Below are positions 44,700 through 53,242 of a stretch of DNA of 64,000 nucleotides, one piece after another; position 1 is the first letter of the stretch, and each line of letters begins with the position of its first letter. A program made the position numbers and the translations under genes. Under the pieces are notes generated by a model. The model did no database searches and was not told where the DNA came from. It saw only the letters and a list, made by a program, of their open reading frames with translations. The stretch is taken from positions 1 through 64,000 of the forward strand of contig JAFGLA010000048.1 in the NCBI GenBank assembly GCA_016928295.1. The letters run 5' to 3'. The DNA comes from Opitutales bacterium (GTDB lineage Bacteria; Verrucomicrobiota; Verrucomicrobiia; Opitutales; Oceanipulchritudinaceae).

Positions 44700-45132
44700 A
44701 TTATATGGTTGTTAAGCAGGAGCGTATAGAGTGTACCCCATAAGTTTACCGAAATAGTGAAGTTCAACCCAGAGCGGACGCCTCGGATAGGCATCCCTAC
44801 CATTGCGTCCATAACATCTTGACAGTCTTGCAGGTAGGGACGGCTGTCCCTAGCCGTCCTCATTGCTCATTCATCTGTCAGGAGCGAGGATTGTTCTCGG
44901 GATTCTTTGGGGAACCGCTCTAAATAATAAGTGTGCTCAGGTTCCCTGATCACTATCAAGGTCTCTTTTTGACTGTTAAAGGCGGAGCGGATGCCGAGAG
45001 GCATTTTTGTCGTTTGGCCACCACTCGGGGCCATCACCGCGTAGTGGCTCTTTTGTGTGGGAGCCGGAACAACTTGGTCAGTTCCGATGTCCAGCTTGCA
45101 AAGGCTGATAAAACTCCCTAGGTTACATTTTT
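44700..45132. other. 433-bp intergenic region with short hairpins
   Basis: Holds a perfect 8-bp stem GGACGGCT-N6-AGCCGTCC (44838-44859), a small ATGCC-GAGA-GGCAT stem followed by five T (near 44992), and a GCCACTAC/GTAGTGG-like pairing near 45020-45050. No gene, known riboswitch or known RNA is recognised. It may contain the promoter and leader of the DUF3568 gene. Confidence 0.35.
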
Positions 45133-45537
45133 ATGAAAAAGTCCGCAGTCCGCCCCATTTTCTTCACCATCGCTCTGGCTCTTGCCGTTCCCACCGCTTT
45201 CAGCGGTTGTGTGGTGCTTGCCGCAGCTGCCGCCGCTGGTGGAACCGTTGCCTATGTTCAGGGCTCGCTCAATTCGACCCTTCCAAGCCCGATCGAGGAT
45301 GTTCAGAAGGCCGTCAAGAGGGCGCTTCGCAACGACTTGAAGTTCTCGTTAATCAGCGCGAAGGAAGATGCTGTCAGTGCTGAATATAATGCCCGTACTG
45401 CTCGCGATGAGAAGATCGTCGTCATCCTGGAGAAGGTTTCCGATGGGGTCACCAAGATCAGCATTCGTGTCGGCTATTTTGGCGACGAGTCGCTTTCGAA
45501 CCAGATTCTTGACTCAATAAAGACCCGCGTCTCGTAG
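45133..45537 (+). CDS. DUF3568-family lipoprotein
   Basis: 134 residues: a signal peptide ending in a lipobox (TAFSGC, Cys26), an Ala/Gly-rich stretch (VVLAAAAAAGGTVAYVQGSL), then a small alpha/beta domain (EDVQKAVKRALRND ... KISIRVGYFGDE). This matches the DUF3568 family, common in Verrucomicrobiota and delta-proteobacteria. It is probably anchored to the outer membrane; function unknown. A strong bidirectional terminator follows. Confidence 0.85.
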   Translation: MKKSAVRPIFFTIALALAVPTAFSGCVVLAAAAAAGGTVAYVQGSLNSTLPSPIEDVQKAVKRALRNDLKFSLISAKEDAVSAEYNARTARDEKIVVILEKVSDGVTKISIRVGYFGDESLSNQILDSIKTRVS

Positions 45538-45577
45538 TCTGTTAGTGGCGGTCAAAAGAGACTTTTCAATCTAGCAA

Positions 45578-45618
45578 AACACAAGGCCCGCTCCTGATAA
45601 AGGAGCGGGCCTTGTGTT
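45578..45618. terminator. strong bidirectional terminator
   Basis: Perfect 18-bp stem (AACACAAGGCCCGCTCCT and its complement) with a 5-nt loop, between the convergent DUF3568 and pyrC genes. Confidence 0.85.
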
Positions 45619-45642
45619 AGTAGCCAAGCAGGTGCAGGCTGT

Positions 45643-46950
45643 TTACTGCTCGATGACCGGTTCGGGCGGGTTTTCCACGTCCCAGACCAAATGGCCTTTC
45701 ACGTAGGTGCGCCTTACGCGGCCACGCAGGGTCATGCCGGTCCAGGGGCAGTTTGAGGAGCGGCTCTGGAAAGGCGCCTTTACTGTCCAGGGTTCGTCGG
45801 GGTCGAACACGCAAATGTCTGCCTCTCGCCCGGGGGTCATAGTGCCTTTCTTCAGTTTGACAATTTCTGCACCCTTGCGGCTCATAAGGTCTATCAGCTT
45901 GTTCAGGGGGCAAAGTCCGCTGTGAACCAGAACTTCAAGGCATACGGCCAGAGCCGTTTCCATGCCTATGATGCCAAAGGGCGCGGCGTCGAATTCGCGG
46001 TCCTTTTCGTCATTGGTATGCGGTGCGTGGTCCGTGCCTATGCAGTCGATTGTGCCGTCGAGAAGTCCTGCGATAATGGCCTGCCTGTCCGCCTCCGTGC
46101 GCAGGGGCGGGTTCATTTTCAGGTTCGTGTCGTAGTCCTTTAGAGCCTCGTCGGTAAAGAATATGTGGTGCGGAGTTGCCTCGGCGCTCACTTTTATGCC
46201 GTCGGCCTTTGCGCGGCGCATCATCTCGACGCTGTGCGCGCTGGAAAGGTGCTGCATGTGGATGTGCGCGCCAGTGTATTTGGAAAGGATGATGTTGCGG
46301 TCAACAATGATATCCTCTCCCGCGTTCGGCCATCCGGCAAGGCCAAGACGCAGGGACCAGTGCCCCTCGTTCATGACGCCGTTTTCGGTTATTGCGGAGT
46401 CCTGACAGTGGTCCATCACGGGCAGCCCGAACATGTGGGCGTATTCCACAGCGCGGCGCATGATGCCGTTATTCTGCACGCAGCGCCCGTCGTCCGTCAC
46501 GGCGACTACGCCAGCGCGGAACAGCGAACCCATCGGAGCGAGCGCCTTGCCTTCTCCGCCGACTGTGAGGCAGCCGGTGGGGTAGATGTTGACAAGGCTC
46601 TGTGCCGCCGCCGCGTCCTTGATGCGCTGGATCGTGCCAGCGTTGTCCGCCCATGGCGTGGTGTTGGGCATACAGACTATGCTCGTGAAGCCGCCTGCCG
46701 CCGCCGCGCGGGAACCAGTCTTGATGCATTCCTTGTGCGTCTGCCCCGGGTCGCGCAGGTGGACGTGTATGTCCACAAGGCCCGGGCATACGACAAGACC
46801 CTGCGCGTCAAACACCGTCGCGGCTGCTTTTTCCTCGTCGCTCAAGTCTTCGACAAACAATCCGTCGCGCACGAATACATCGCCCGCGCCATCGCGTCCG
46901 TTGGCCGGGTCGATAACCCGCCCGTTGCGTATCCAGAGAAATTCGCTCAT
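45643..46950 (-). CDS. pyrC: dihydroorotase
   Basis: A 435-residue class I (long) dihydroorotase that cyclises carbamoyl-aspartate. Metal motif VDIHVHLRDPGQTHKE, then SRAAAAGGFTSIVCMPNT, metal ligands in MDHCQDS and HMQHLSSAHS, and the catalytic Asp in CIGTDHAPHT. Its ATG follows the stop of the pyrR-pyrB fusion with no gap, so the two are coupled. This class often associates with aspartate carbamoyltransferase. Confidence 0.95.
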   Translation of the reverse strand: MSEFLWIRNGRVIDPANGRDGAGDVFVRDGLFVEDLSDEEKAAATVFDAQGLVVCPGLVDIHVHLRDPGQTHKECIKTGSRAAAAGGFTSIVCMPNTTPWADNAGTIQRIKDAAAAQSLVNIYPTGCLTVGGEGKALAPMGSLFRAGVVAVTDDGRCVQNNGIMRRAVEYAHMFGLPVMDHCQDSAITENGVMNEGHWSLRLGLAGWPNAGEDIIVDRNIILSKYTGAHIHMQHLSSAHSVEMMRRAKADGIKVSAEATPHHIFFTDEALKDYDTNLKMNPPLRTEADRQAIIAGLLDGTIDCIGTDHAPHTNDEKDREFDAAPFGIIGMETALAVCLEVLVHSGLCPLNKLIDLMSRKGAEIVKLKKGTMTPGREADICVFDPDEPWTVKAPFQSRSSNCPWTGMTLRGRVRRTYVKGHLVWDVENPPEPVIEQ

Positions 46951-48474
46951 TTAGTAAAATTTCCTCTCGTTGGCCTGCATAACTGCGGCGGCGTTTGCGC
47001 AAAGATACAGGACGGCCATGCGGTTCACTATGCCGTTTGTCACCTGTTCGAGAATTACCGACTGGCTGGAGTCTGCCAGATCGGAGTCGATTTCGACTCC
47101 GCGGTTGATCGGCCCCGGGTGCATGATAATCGCTCCGGGTTTCAGCCATGTGGAGCGCAGCTTGTTGAGGCCGAAGCTCGCTGTGTATTCCTTGAGGCTG
47201 GGGAAGAGGGTGCTCGTCTGGCGCTCGTGCTGGATGCGCAGAAGCATGACTGCGTCCGCGTCCGCCAAAGCGCGGCGAAGGTCGTGCACAACTTCCACGC
47301 CCATTTGTTCAAACTGCCGGGGAACTAGCGTGTTGGGCCCGGCCAGCGTTACCTTTGCGCCGAGCTTGCGCAGCGCCCAGATGTTCGAGCGCGCCACGCG
47401 GGAGAAAAGCACGTCGCCAAGGATTGTGATCTTGCGCCCCGTGAGATCCTGCCCGAGTTTTTCGCGCAGTGTGAATGTGTCCAGCAGGGCCTGAGTCGGG
47501 TGCCCGTGAGCGCCGTCGCCGGCGTTTACCACAGGAACGCGCATCAGCTTTGAAAGATACTGTGCCGCTCCGGAACTCTTGTGGCGAAGAACTATCATGT
47601 CGGCGTTGAGCGCCTGAATGTTCATCGCAGTGTCCTTGAGCGTCTCGCCTTTGACGATGCTGCTCGCGCCTTCGGTAATGGTGATGACGTCCGCGCTCAG
47701 TCGCTTGGCGGCGATTTCAAATGCCACGCGCGTGCGGGTGGACGGCTCCATGAAGAGGTTGACGACCGTTTTGCCGCGAAGGCTGGGTAGTTTCTTCTGC
47801 CTGCGTTCGAGGGTTTCCTTGAACGATGCTGCGAGGCTGTGCACAAGGTCGATTTCCTCGCGGGAAAGCTCTTCGATGCCGACTAGGTCTTTTCGCGTCC
47901 AGCATTCAACCTCGCTGCCGGAGAGGTCTTGCAAGGGGTTGGGCACTCCCGGGCCGACCTTGACGCAGTCTTTGGCAGAGGCCGTGTCGCCAATGCTTAC
48001 TAGCACCAGCTCATCGTGCGCTGCCTCGACGTGCATTCCTACGTAGTCCGGCGCCACGGGCAGGCCGCGATCTCCGCGGTCGCATAGCATCGCCAGTTCC
48101 ACCTTTGCGGGGCGTCCGTGGTCGAAGATTTCGTTCATCGAAGCGCGGACCGTGCGCCCGCTGCCGATGACGTCGTCCACGAGGATCACGGTCGAATCGC
48201 TGATGTCGAAGGGGATGTCCGTTCGCATGAACGCCTTCGGTATCGGACGGGAGCCGATGTCGTCGCGGTGGAACTGCGCGTTAAGGACGCCGAATGGAAT
48301 ATCGCGCCCGAGTTTTTCGCTAAGTATTGTCGCCAGACGCCGCCCGAGGCGGATGCCGCCGTTGGCTATGCCGACAATGGCGAACGATGCGCCCCTGCCG
48401 TGTCTTTCGGCAATACGGCAAGCCATGCCTTCTATGGCTTGCGAAACTTCTTCACTATCGTAGAGCCTTGCCAT
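46951..48474 (-). CDS. pyrRB: PyrR-PyrB fusion: PyrR-type phosphoribosyltransferase plus aspartate carbamoyltransferase
   Basis: 507 residues combining two pyrimidine proteins usually encoded separately. Residues 1-175 are PyrR-like: ANGGIRLGRRL, NAQFHRDD and the PRPP-binding loop VILVDDVIGSGRTV (96-109). Residues about 195-507 are a complete aspartate carbamoyltransferase catalytic chain: FMEPSTRTRVAFE (STRT 245-248), KGETLKDT, HPTQALLD and HPGPINRG. The linker is about 20 residues (QDLSGSEVECWTRKDL). The PyrR part could be a UMP/PRPP sensor, a uracil phosphoribosyltransferase, or a structural regulator in place of PyrI. No PyrR-binding attenuator is recognised in the 112-bp leader. Confidence 0.92.
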   Translation of the reverse strand: MARLYDSEEVSQAIEGMACRIAERHGRGASFAIVGIANGGIRLGRRLATILSEKLGRDIPFGVLNAQFHRDDIGSRPIPKAFMRTDIPFDISDSTVILVDDVIGSGRTVRASMNEIFDHGRPAKVELAMLCDRGDRGLPVAPDYVGMHVEAAHDELVLVSIGDTASAKDCVKVGPGVPNPLQDLSGSEVECWTRKDLVGIEELSREEIDLVHSLAASFKETLERRQKKLPSLRGKTVVNLFMEPSTRTRVAFEIAAKRLSADVITITEGASSIVKGETLKDTAMNIQALNADMIVLRHKSSGAAQYLSKLMRVPVVNAGDGAHGHPTQALLDTFTLREKLGQDLTGRKITILGDVLFSRVARSNIWALRKLGAKVTLAGPNTLVPRQFEQMGVEVVHDLRRALADADAVMLLRIQHERQTSTLFPSLKEYTASFGLNKLRSTWLKPGAIIMHPGPINRGVEIDSDLADSSQSVILEQVTNGIVNRMAVLYLCANAAAVMQANERKFY

Positions 48475-48586
48475 TTCTTTTAAGCAACATCCTTGCGCGG
48501 TCTTGGGTCAATCGGAAAAAAGCGTTACGCGAAAGATGTTTATGCCTGTTGGGTTTTCCTGAGGGATACCTCTGATGCCGTATGTG

Positions 48587-49975
48587 CTATGAAAGTGTGG
48601 CGCCGTTATTTTTTATGAGATCGGCGTACCAGTGGCCGGAGTCCTTTATGGTGCGCTTTCCCGTGGCGTAATCGACGTAAACGATGCCGAAACGCTGGCT
48701 GTAACCGGCGGCCCATTCAAAGTTGTCCATCAATGACCAGCAGAAGTAGCCCTTGAAGGGGATTCCTTCCTGAATGCCACGGCGCACCCCGCAGAGGTAG
48801 CTGTCGAGGTAGTCGATGCGCATCGGGTCGTGCACTTTGCCGTCGGCGGTCGGCCAGTCGGTCACAGGGCAGCCGTTCTCTGTAATGTAAATGTCCTTTT
48901 TGCCGTAGCGTTCCTGGCAGAAACGCCCGCCCCAGTAGAGGGCTTCCGGCGTCACCGCCCAGCCGAAGCTGTTGCGCGGGCAGCCCGGGGCGTAGGGGAC
49001 TACTTGCGGCCCTTCCGCAGTGGCGCGAACAGGCTCTCCCCAGTAGATGTTGATGCCGAGAAAGTCCATCGGTTCGGAGATTGTTTCCATGTCTCCGGCG
49101 TGAATCTTTGGCAGCATGTGGCCGCAGCGGCTCATGAAGTCCGCAGGGTATGAGCCAAGGAGCATCGGGTCGTGATACAGTGCAAAGCTCCACATCATCT
49201 TGGCCGTGTCCAGAGGGCCTTCGGCCTTGCAGGTCGCGAACGTTGCCTGACGGGCGGCGGAAATGTCCTCCGCGCTTTCGCTGTTGGGCAGGCTTGGCAT
49301 GTACTGGGCTGCGTGGCCCACGCGGACAGGTCCCCTGGCCGCCTCACGTATTGCGCGAACTCCCTCCCCGTGGGCAAGGAGCAGGTTGTGGACAGTCTGT
49401 ATGCACTGGGGCAGGGGAAGTTGCAGCCCGGGGGCGAACTTGCCATCCGCGTAGCCGAAGGCGATGATTACCTGCGGCTCATTGATCGTCATGAAGTTCT
49501 TCACCCTGTCCGAGTAGCGGTCTGAGACGGCTCTGGCGTAGTCTGCGAACCAGTGGCGAATCTCGGGGTTGAGCCAGCCGCCCCGTTCGTGCAGGGCCAT
49601 GGGCAAGTCCCAGTGAAAGAGCGTTCCCCAGGGTTCGATTCCCGCTTCGAGCAGGCCGTCTATCAGGCGGTCGTAAAAGTCCAGCCCCTTTTCGTTAACG
49701 GAGCCGGTCCCGTCGGGCATGATTCTGGGCCACGAGAAAGAGAATCGGTATGCCTGAAGGCCCAGTTGCTTCATTATGCCGATGTCTTCGGCGTAGCGGT
49801 GATAGTGGTCGCAGGCCACGTCACCCGAATGCCCGTCAAACACCTTGCCCGGCCAGCGGCAGAAGTTGTCCCAAATGGATGGCTTGCGCCCGTCTTCGTT
49901 CGCAGCGCCCTCTATCTGATAGGCGGCGGTGGCCGCGCCCCATTTGAAAGATTCCGGGAAAGAGTATCCTGCCAT
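48587..49975 (-). CDS. GH1 beta-glucosidase
   Basis: 462 residues with the GH1 N-terminal signature FKWGAATAAYQIEGA, acid/base E166 in MTINEPQV and nucleophile E366 in YITENGCP. The C-terminal aglycone region YFCWSLMDNFEWAAGYSQRFG is also typical. No signal peptide is present, so it acts in the cytosol on imported beta-linked disaccharides such as cellobiose. Monocistronic; the 256-bp gap to fabI separates it from the divergent cluster. Confidence 0.95.
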   Translation of the reverse strand: MAGYSFPESFKWGAATAAYQIEGAANEDGRKPSIWDNFCRWPGKVFDGHSGDVACDHYHRYAEDIGIMKQLGLQAYRFSFSWPRIMPDGTGSVNEKGLDFYDRLIDGLLEAGIEPWGTLFHWDLPMALHERGGWLNPEIRHWFADYARAVSDRYSDRVKNFMTINEPQVIIAFGYADGKFAPGLQLPLPQCIQTVHNLLLAHGEGVRAIREAARGPVRVGHAAQYMPSLPNSESAEDISAARQATFATCKAEGPLDTAKMMWSFALYHDPMLLGSYPADFMSRCGHMLPKIHAGDMETISEPMDFLGINIYWGEPVRATAEGPQVVPYAPGCPRNSFGWAVTPEALYWGGRFCQERYGKKDIYITENGCPVTDWPTADGKVHDPMRIDYLDSYLCGVRRGIQEGIPFKGYFCWSLMDNFEWAAGYSQRFGIVYVDYATGKRTIKDSGHWYADLIKNNGATLS

Positions 49976-50231
49976 GTGATGTAGTGTTCGATTGGGTTAA
50001 TTGGGTCGCGTCTTTGAACGGCCAATGGCGTTTCCTGCCGTTAAACTGGCGGAAGATGTTAGGTTAGCGTGAGAAATTGGGCAAGCGCGGGGATTGATCA
50101 ATCGCAGTTCTTTTTGCAGACCCAAATAATTGCGTTTTTCGGCGATTTGATTACGCCTTTGCTTGAAACCGCTGATGCGGCGTTTCTTAATTAAGGCCAC
50201 CACTATCTCTTAACACAGCTTACCTTACCGC

Positions 50232-51041
50232 ATGTCTTTTCTGTCCATCGAAGGGAAAACGTTCGCCATTTTCGGTCTTTCAAACCGCAAAAGCGTTGCT
50301 TGGGCGATAGGCAAAACTCTCGAAGAGGCAGGCGCGCGGGTGGTTTATGTGGCTCGCAACGAGGAACGCCTCGCATCGCTTGCAAAGATTCTAGACGGGC
50401 GCCCCGCGCTTTGCTGCGATGTGGAAGACATAGCGCAGATTAAGGGCGTAGCCGACAGAATAGGCAAAGAATTCGGTCCGCTTGCAGGGTTTGTCCACTC
50501 GATAGCTTTCGCGAACTTTTCCGAAGGCTGGCAGAGTTTCCACAAGACGGGACGCGAAGATTTCCTTCAGGCCATGCAGATTAGCGCCTTTTCGCTAGTG
50601 GAGCTTTCCAACGCGCTCAAGCCGCACTTGCTTCCCGATGCCTCGGTCATAGCAATCGGCATATCTTCTTACGTGGCAGCGCCCACTTACGGCTATCTTT
50701 CCCCCGTGAAGCAGGCGCTTGAAGGCTGCGTACGCTTCCTTGCAAAGTCCTTTGCCGCGGACTCATGCGTGCGTTTCAACTGCGTCAACGCGGGGCCTCT
50801 CAAGACCAAGTCCAGCGCGGGCATCCCGGGGTATCTCGACAATTACCTTTATGCCGAGAAGCTGACGCCGCGAAAGAAGGCGCTCCAGACCGAGGAGGTA
50901 GCCAACGTGTCCGCATTCCTGTTAAGCCCGCGCTCCAGCGGCATAAACGGGCAGGGGATCGTAGTCGATGCAGGCATGGGCTGGAACTTCTTTGACGAGG
51001 AGGTCGTGCGCCTTGCCATGCGTCCCGAGCCAAGGGGCTGA
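50232..51041 (+). CDS. fabI: enoyl-[acyl-carrier-protein] reductase FabI
   Basis: A 269-residue short-chain dehydrogenase-fold enzyme. FabI-type cofactor motif IFGLSNRKSVAWAIGKTL replaces the common TGxxxGxG, as expected. HSIAFANFSEGW and the catalytic Tyr-X6-Lys (YGYLSPVK) follow, then VNAGPLKTKSSAGI. It catalyses the last reduction of fatty-acid elongation with NADH. It is followed 75 bp later by oleA and then oleB, an arrangement that may link fatty-acid supply to the Ole enzymes. Confidence 0.9.
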   Translation: MSFLSIEGKTFAIFGLSNRKSVAWAIGKTLEEAGARVVYVARNEERLASLAKILDGRPALCCDVEDIAQIKGVADRIGKEFGPLAGFVHSIAFANFSEGWQSFHKTGREDFLQAMQISAFSLVELSNALKPHLLPDASVIAIGISSYVAAPTYGYLSPVKQALEGCVRFLAKSFAADSCVRFNCVNAGPLKTKSSAGIPGYLDNYLYAEKLTPRKKALQTEEVANVSAFLLSPRSSGINGQGIVVDAGMGWNFFDEEVVRLAMRPEPRG

Positions 51042-51116
51042 GGTGCGCGGCTTCGTTTGACGCTTGTGCTCAATTCAATTTCGCCAAGTTACACGGCAAC
51101 CATACTTTTCCCTTTC

Positions 51117-52145
51117 ATGAAGTTTTCCAAAGTCCGCATCGAATCGCTCGCCTGGGTGAAGCCGCCCGTGGAGGTCAGCTCCGCAGATATCGAGCAGCGT
51201 CTTGCTCCCGCATACGAGAGGCTGCACCTTCCTGCCGGTCGTCTTGAGTTAATGACGGGCATCAAGAGTCGCCATTTCTGGGAACGCCCCGTGCTCGCTT
51301 CATACGCTTCCGCTCAGGCAGGGGCGAAGATTCTTGCAAAGACCGGTATCCCAAAGGAGCGCATCGGAATGCTTGCCCACTGCGGCGTGTGCCGCGACCG
51401 TATGGAGCCTGCCACGGCCTCATACGTGCACGATATTTTGCAACTTGGGCCAAGAACTCAGATTCTCGACGTTTCCAATGCCTGCCTCGGCTTTTTGAAC
51501 GGTATGCTTCTCGCGGCGGGCTTGATTGAATCCGGCCAGATAGAGAGCGCGCTTATTGTGACCGGCGAGGACGGTTCGCCGCTACTTGAGAGCACGATTC
51601 GGCAGTTTCTGGACCCATCACAGACTCGCAATTCGGTGAAGAGCCTGTTCGCTAACCTGACAATCGGTGCCGGTGCGGCGGCGGCAATGCTTTGCCATGA
51701 GAGCCTCGCACCGAAGGGAATCAGGCTGAAGGCTGCCGTTGTGGAGACGGACACGAGCGCGAACCGCCTCTGTCAGGGTGGAAGTTCGGGCGATGGGCTG
51801 GAGATGGCTACCGATTCGGAGGCATTGCTTGAGGCCGGTCTAAAAGTCGCGTCCCGAGCATGGGCTTCATTTTGCGATGAAACGGGCTGGAGCGCAGACA
51901 CGCCGGATCGGGTCGTGTGTCATCAGGTGGGGCGTGTGCATCAGCGCCGTCTCTTGGAGAGTCTGGGGCTTGATGAGGCTAAGGATTGTCCCACCTATCC
52001 GTTCATGGGCAACACGGGTTCGGCAGCCGTTCCGGTGACTCTTGCAGCGGCTCAGGAGGCCGGTGCAATCCGCGAAGGGCAGAAGCTGGCCGTGCTTGGC
52101 ATCGGCAGCGGCCTTAGTTCCATAATGATGGCTCTTGAGGCATAG
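51117..52145 (+). CDS. oleA: OleA-type thiolase (head-to-head acyl-CoA condensation)
   Basis: About 342 residues from the ATG at 51117; the TTG at 51057 would add 20 unrelated residues. It has the thiolase-superfamily fold of FabH/OleA. Nucleophile C123 (VSNACLGFLNGM), H269 (VCHQVGRVH) and N299 (GNTGSAAVP) form the triad. The OleA-specific glutamate is present as E97 in the RDRMEPATAS motif, which distinguishes it from FabH. OleA joins two acyl-CoAs into a beta-keto acid, the first step to long-chain olefins. OleB follows 6 bp later; OleC and OleD are absent here. Confidence 0.85.
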   Translation: MKFSKVRIESLAWVKPPVEVSSADIEQRLAPAYERLHLPAGRLELMTGIKSRHFWERPVLASYASAQAGAKILAKTGIPKERIGMLAHCGVCRDRMEPATASYVHDILQLGPRTQILDVSNACLGFLNGMLLAAGLIESGQIESALIVTGEDGSPLLESTIRQFLDPSQTRNSVKSLFANLTIGAGAAAAMLCHESLAPKGIRLKAAVVETDTSANRLCQGGSSGDGLEMATDSEALLEAGLKVASRAWASFCDETGWSADTPDRVVCHQVGRVHQRRLLESLGLDEAKDCPTYPFMGNTGSAAVPVTLAAAQEAGAIREGQKLAVLGIGSGLSSIMMALEA

Positions 52146-52151
52146 ATTACT

Positions 52152-53078
52152 ATGAGTAGCCCCGATAACATGCCGTCCACGTCTGCCGCTTTGCCAGCGG
52201 AACTTATGCGCCTGTATCCGTTCGCCGCGCATTACCACACATTGCCAGATGGTCAGCGTATGCACTACATAGACGAGGGTAGCGGCCCCGTCATCGTGAT
52301 GCTGCACGGCAACCCGAGCTGGTCATTTCTTTACCGTGACTTTGTCAAGAAGCTGAGCGGCAGTTTCCGCTGTATCGTGCCGGACCACATCGGTTGCGGC
52401 CTTTCGGACAAGCCGCAGGACTATCGCTATACACTCGGCCAGCATATCCGCAATGTGGAGAGTCTGCTGGATTCCTTGGGCGTAGGGGATTTTAACCTCG
52501 TTGCCCACGACTGGGGAGGAGCGATTGGCTGCGGATTGGCAGCGCGCAGGCACGACAGGGTGGGGCGTGTCATGCTGATGAATACGGCGGCGTTTCGTTC
52601 GGTGCGTATCCCTTTGCGAATCGCGTTGTGCAAGGTTCCTTTCCTTGGCGCGCTGCTTATTCGCGGCATGAATGCCTTCGCAGGAGCGGCTGTGCATATG
52701 GCCGTCGAGCGCAAGCTGCCGGATGATGTGCGAAGGGGCTATCTTTTCCCTTATCGCAACTGGCACGACAGGGTCGCCAACCTGCGCTTTGTGCAGGATA
52801 TTCCTCTTCACAAGGCGCATCGTTCTTACTCGACTTTGGCCGCGGTGGAGGATGGTTTGGCTACGCTTGAGGGCAAGCCCGTGCTGCTTGCCTGGGGTAT
52901 GCGTGACTGGTGCTTTTCGCCGTCGTTCCTTGCTGAGTTTCGCAGAAGGTTCCCTGCGGCAACGGTGCATGAGTATGCAGACTGCGGCCACTACCTGCCA
53001 GAAGACGCGGGCGAGGATTTGCTGATGCGTGCAGAGGCGTTTTTCGCGCCTTTGTTAACAGGCGCTACGGCGCAGTAG
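52152..53078 (+). CDS. oleB: OleB-type alpha/beta hydrolase (beta-lactone decarboxylase, haloalkane dehalogenase-like)
   Basis: 308 residues with HGNPSWSFLYR (oxyanion and halide-type Trp), nucleophile D120 (VAHDWGGAIG) and a late catalytic His (CGHYLPEDAG). The sequence alone could be a haloalkane dehalogenase; its position 6 bp after oleA points to OleB, which decarboxylates the cis-beta-lactone to a cis-alkene. An inverted repeat at 53128 ends the unit. Confidence 0.82.
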   Translation: MSSPDNMPSTSAALPAELMRLYPFAAHYHTLPDGQRMHYIDEGSGPVIVMLHGNPSWSFLYRDFVKKLSGSFRCIVPDHIGCGLSDKPQDYRYTLGQHIRNVESLLDSLGVGDFNLVAHDWGGAIGCGLAARRHDRVGRVMLMNTAAFRSVRIPLRIALCKVPFLGALLIRGMNAFAGAAVHMAVERKLPDDVRRGYLFPYRNWHDRVANLRFVQDIPLHKAHRSYSTLAAVEDGLATLEGKPVLLAWGMRDWCFSPSFLAEFRRRFPAATVHEYADCGHYLPEDAGEDLLMRAEAFFAPLLTGATAQ

Positions 53079-53127
53079 TTTGACAATCATGTCAATCTGC
53101 GGCGCGCGTTGTCTTTCCATACAAACA

Positions 53128-53162
53128 GCAAAGCGTTTGAAAATTGCTTTCAAACGCTTTGC
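53128..53162 (+). terminator. hairpin after oleB
   Basis: Perfect 15-bp inverted repeat GCAAAGCGTTTGAAA with a 5-nt loop, 50 bp after the oleB stop. There is no T-run, so it may be a stabilising 3' structure rather than a strict rho-independent terminator. Confidence 0.6.
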
Positions 53163-53242
53163 ATTGTGAACCTGCGCGCTTTGTAGGTGCGTTCTTTGCG
53201 AACGCATTCTAGCTTACGCACGTTCTATTGTCGCCCGCCTTT

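Noticed and set aside
46165-47328. 387-codon ORF antisense to pyrC and the pyrR-pyrB fusion
   Set aside because: Shadow frame of two well-supported enzymes.
48475-48586. Possible PyrR-binding attenuator before the pyrR-pyrB gene
   Set aside because: No convincing PyrR loop consensus or terminator/antiterminator pair seen in the leader.
50194-50206. AGGCCACCACTAT before fabI, like the left end of the snap-back repeats
   Set aside because: Only about 13 bp match and the paired right end is missing; could be a remnant or chance.
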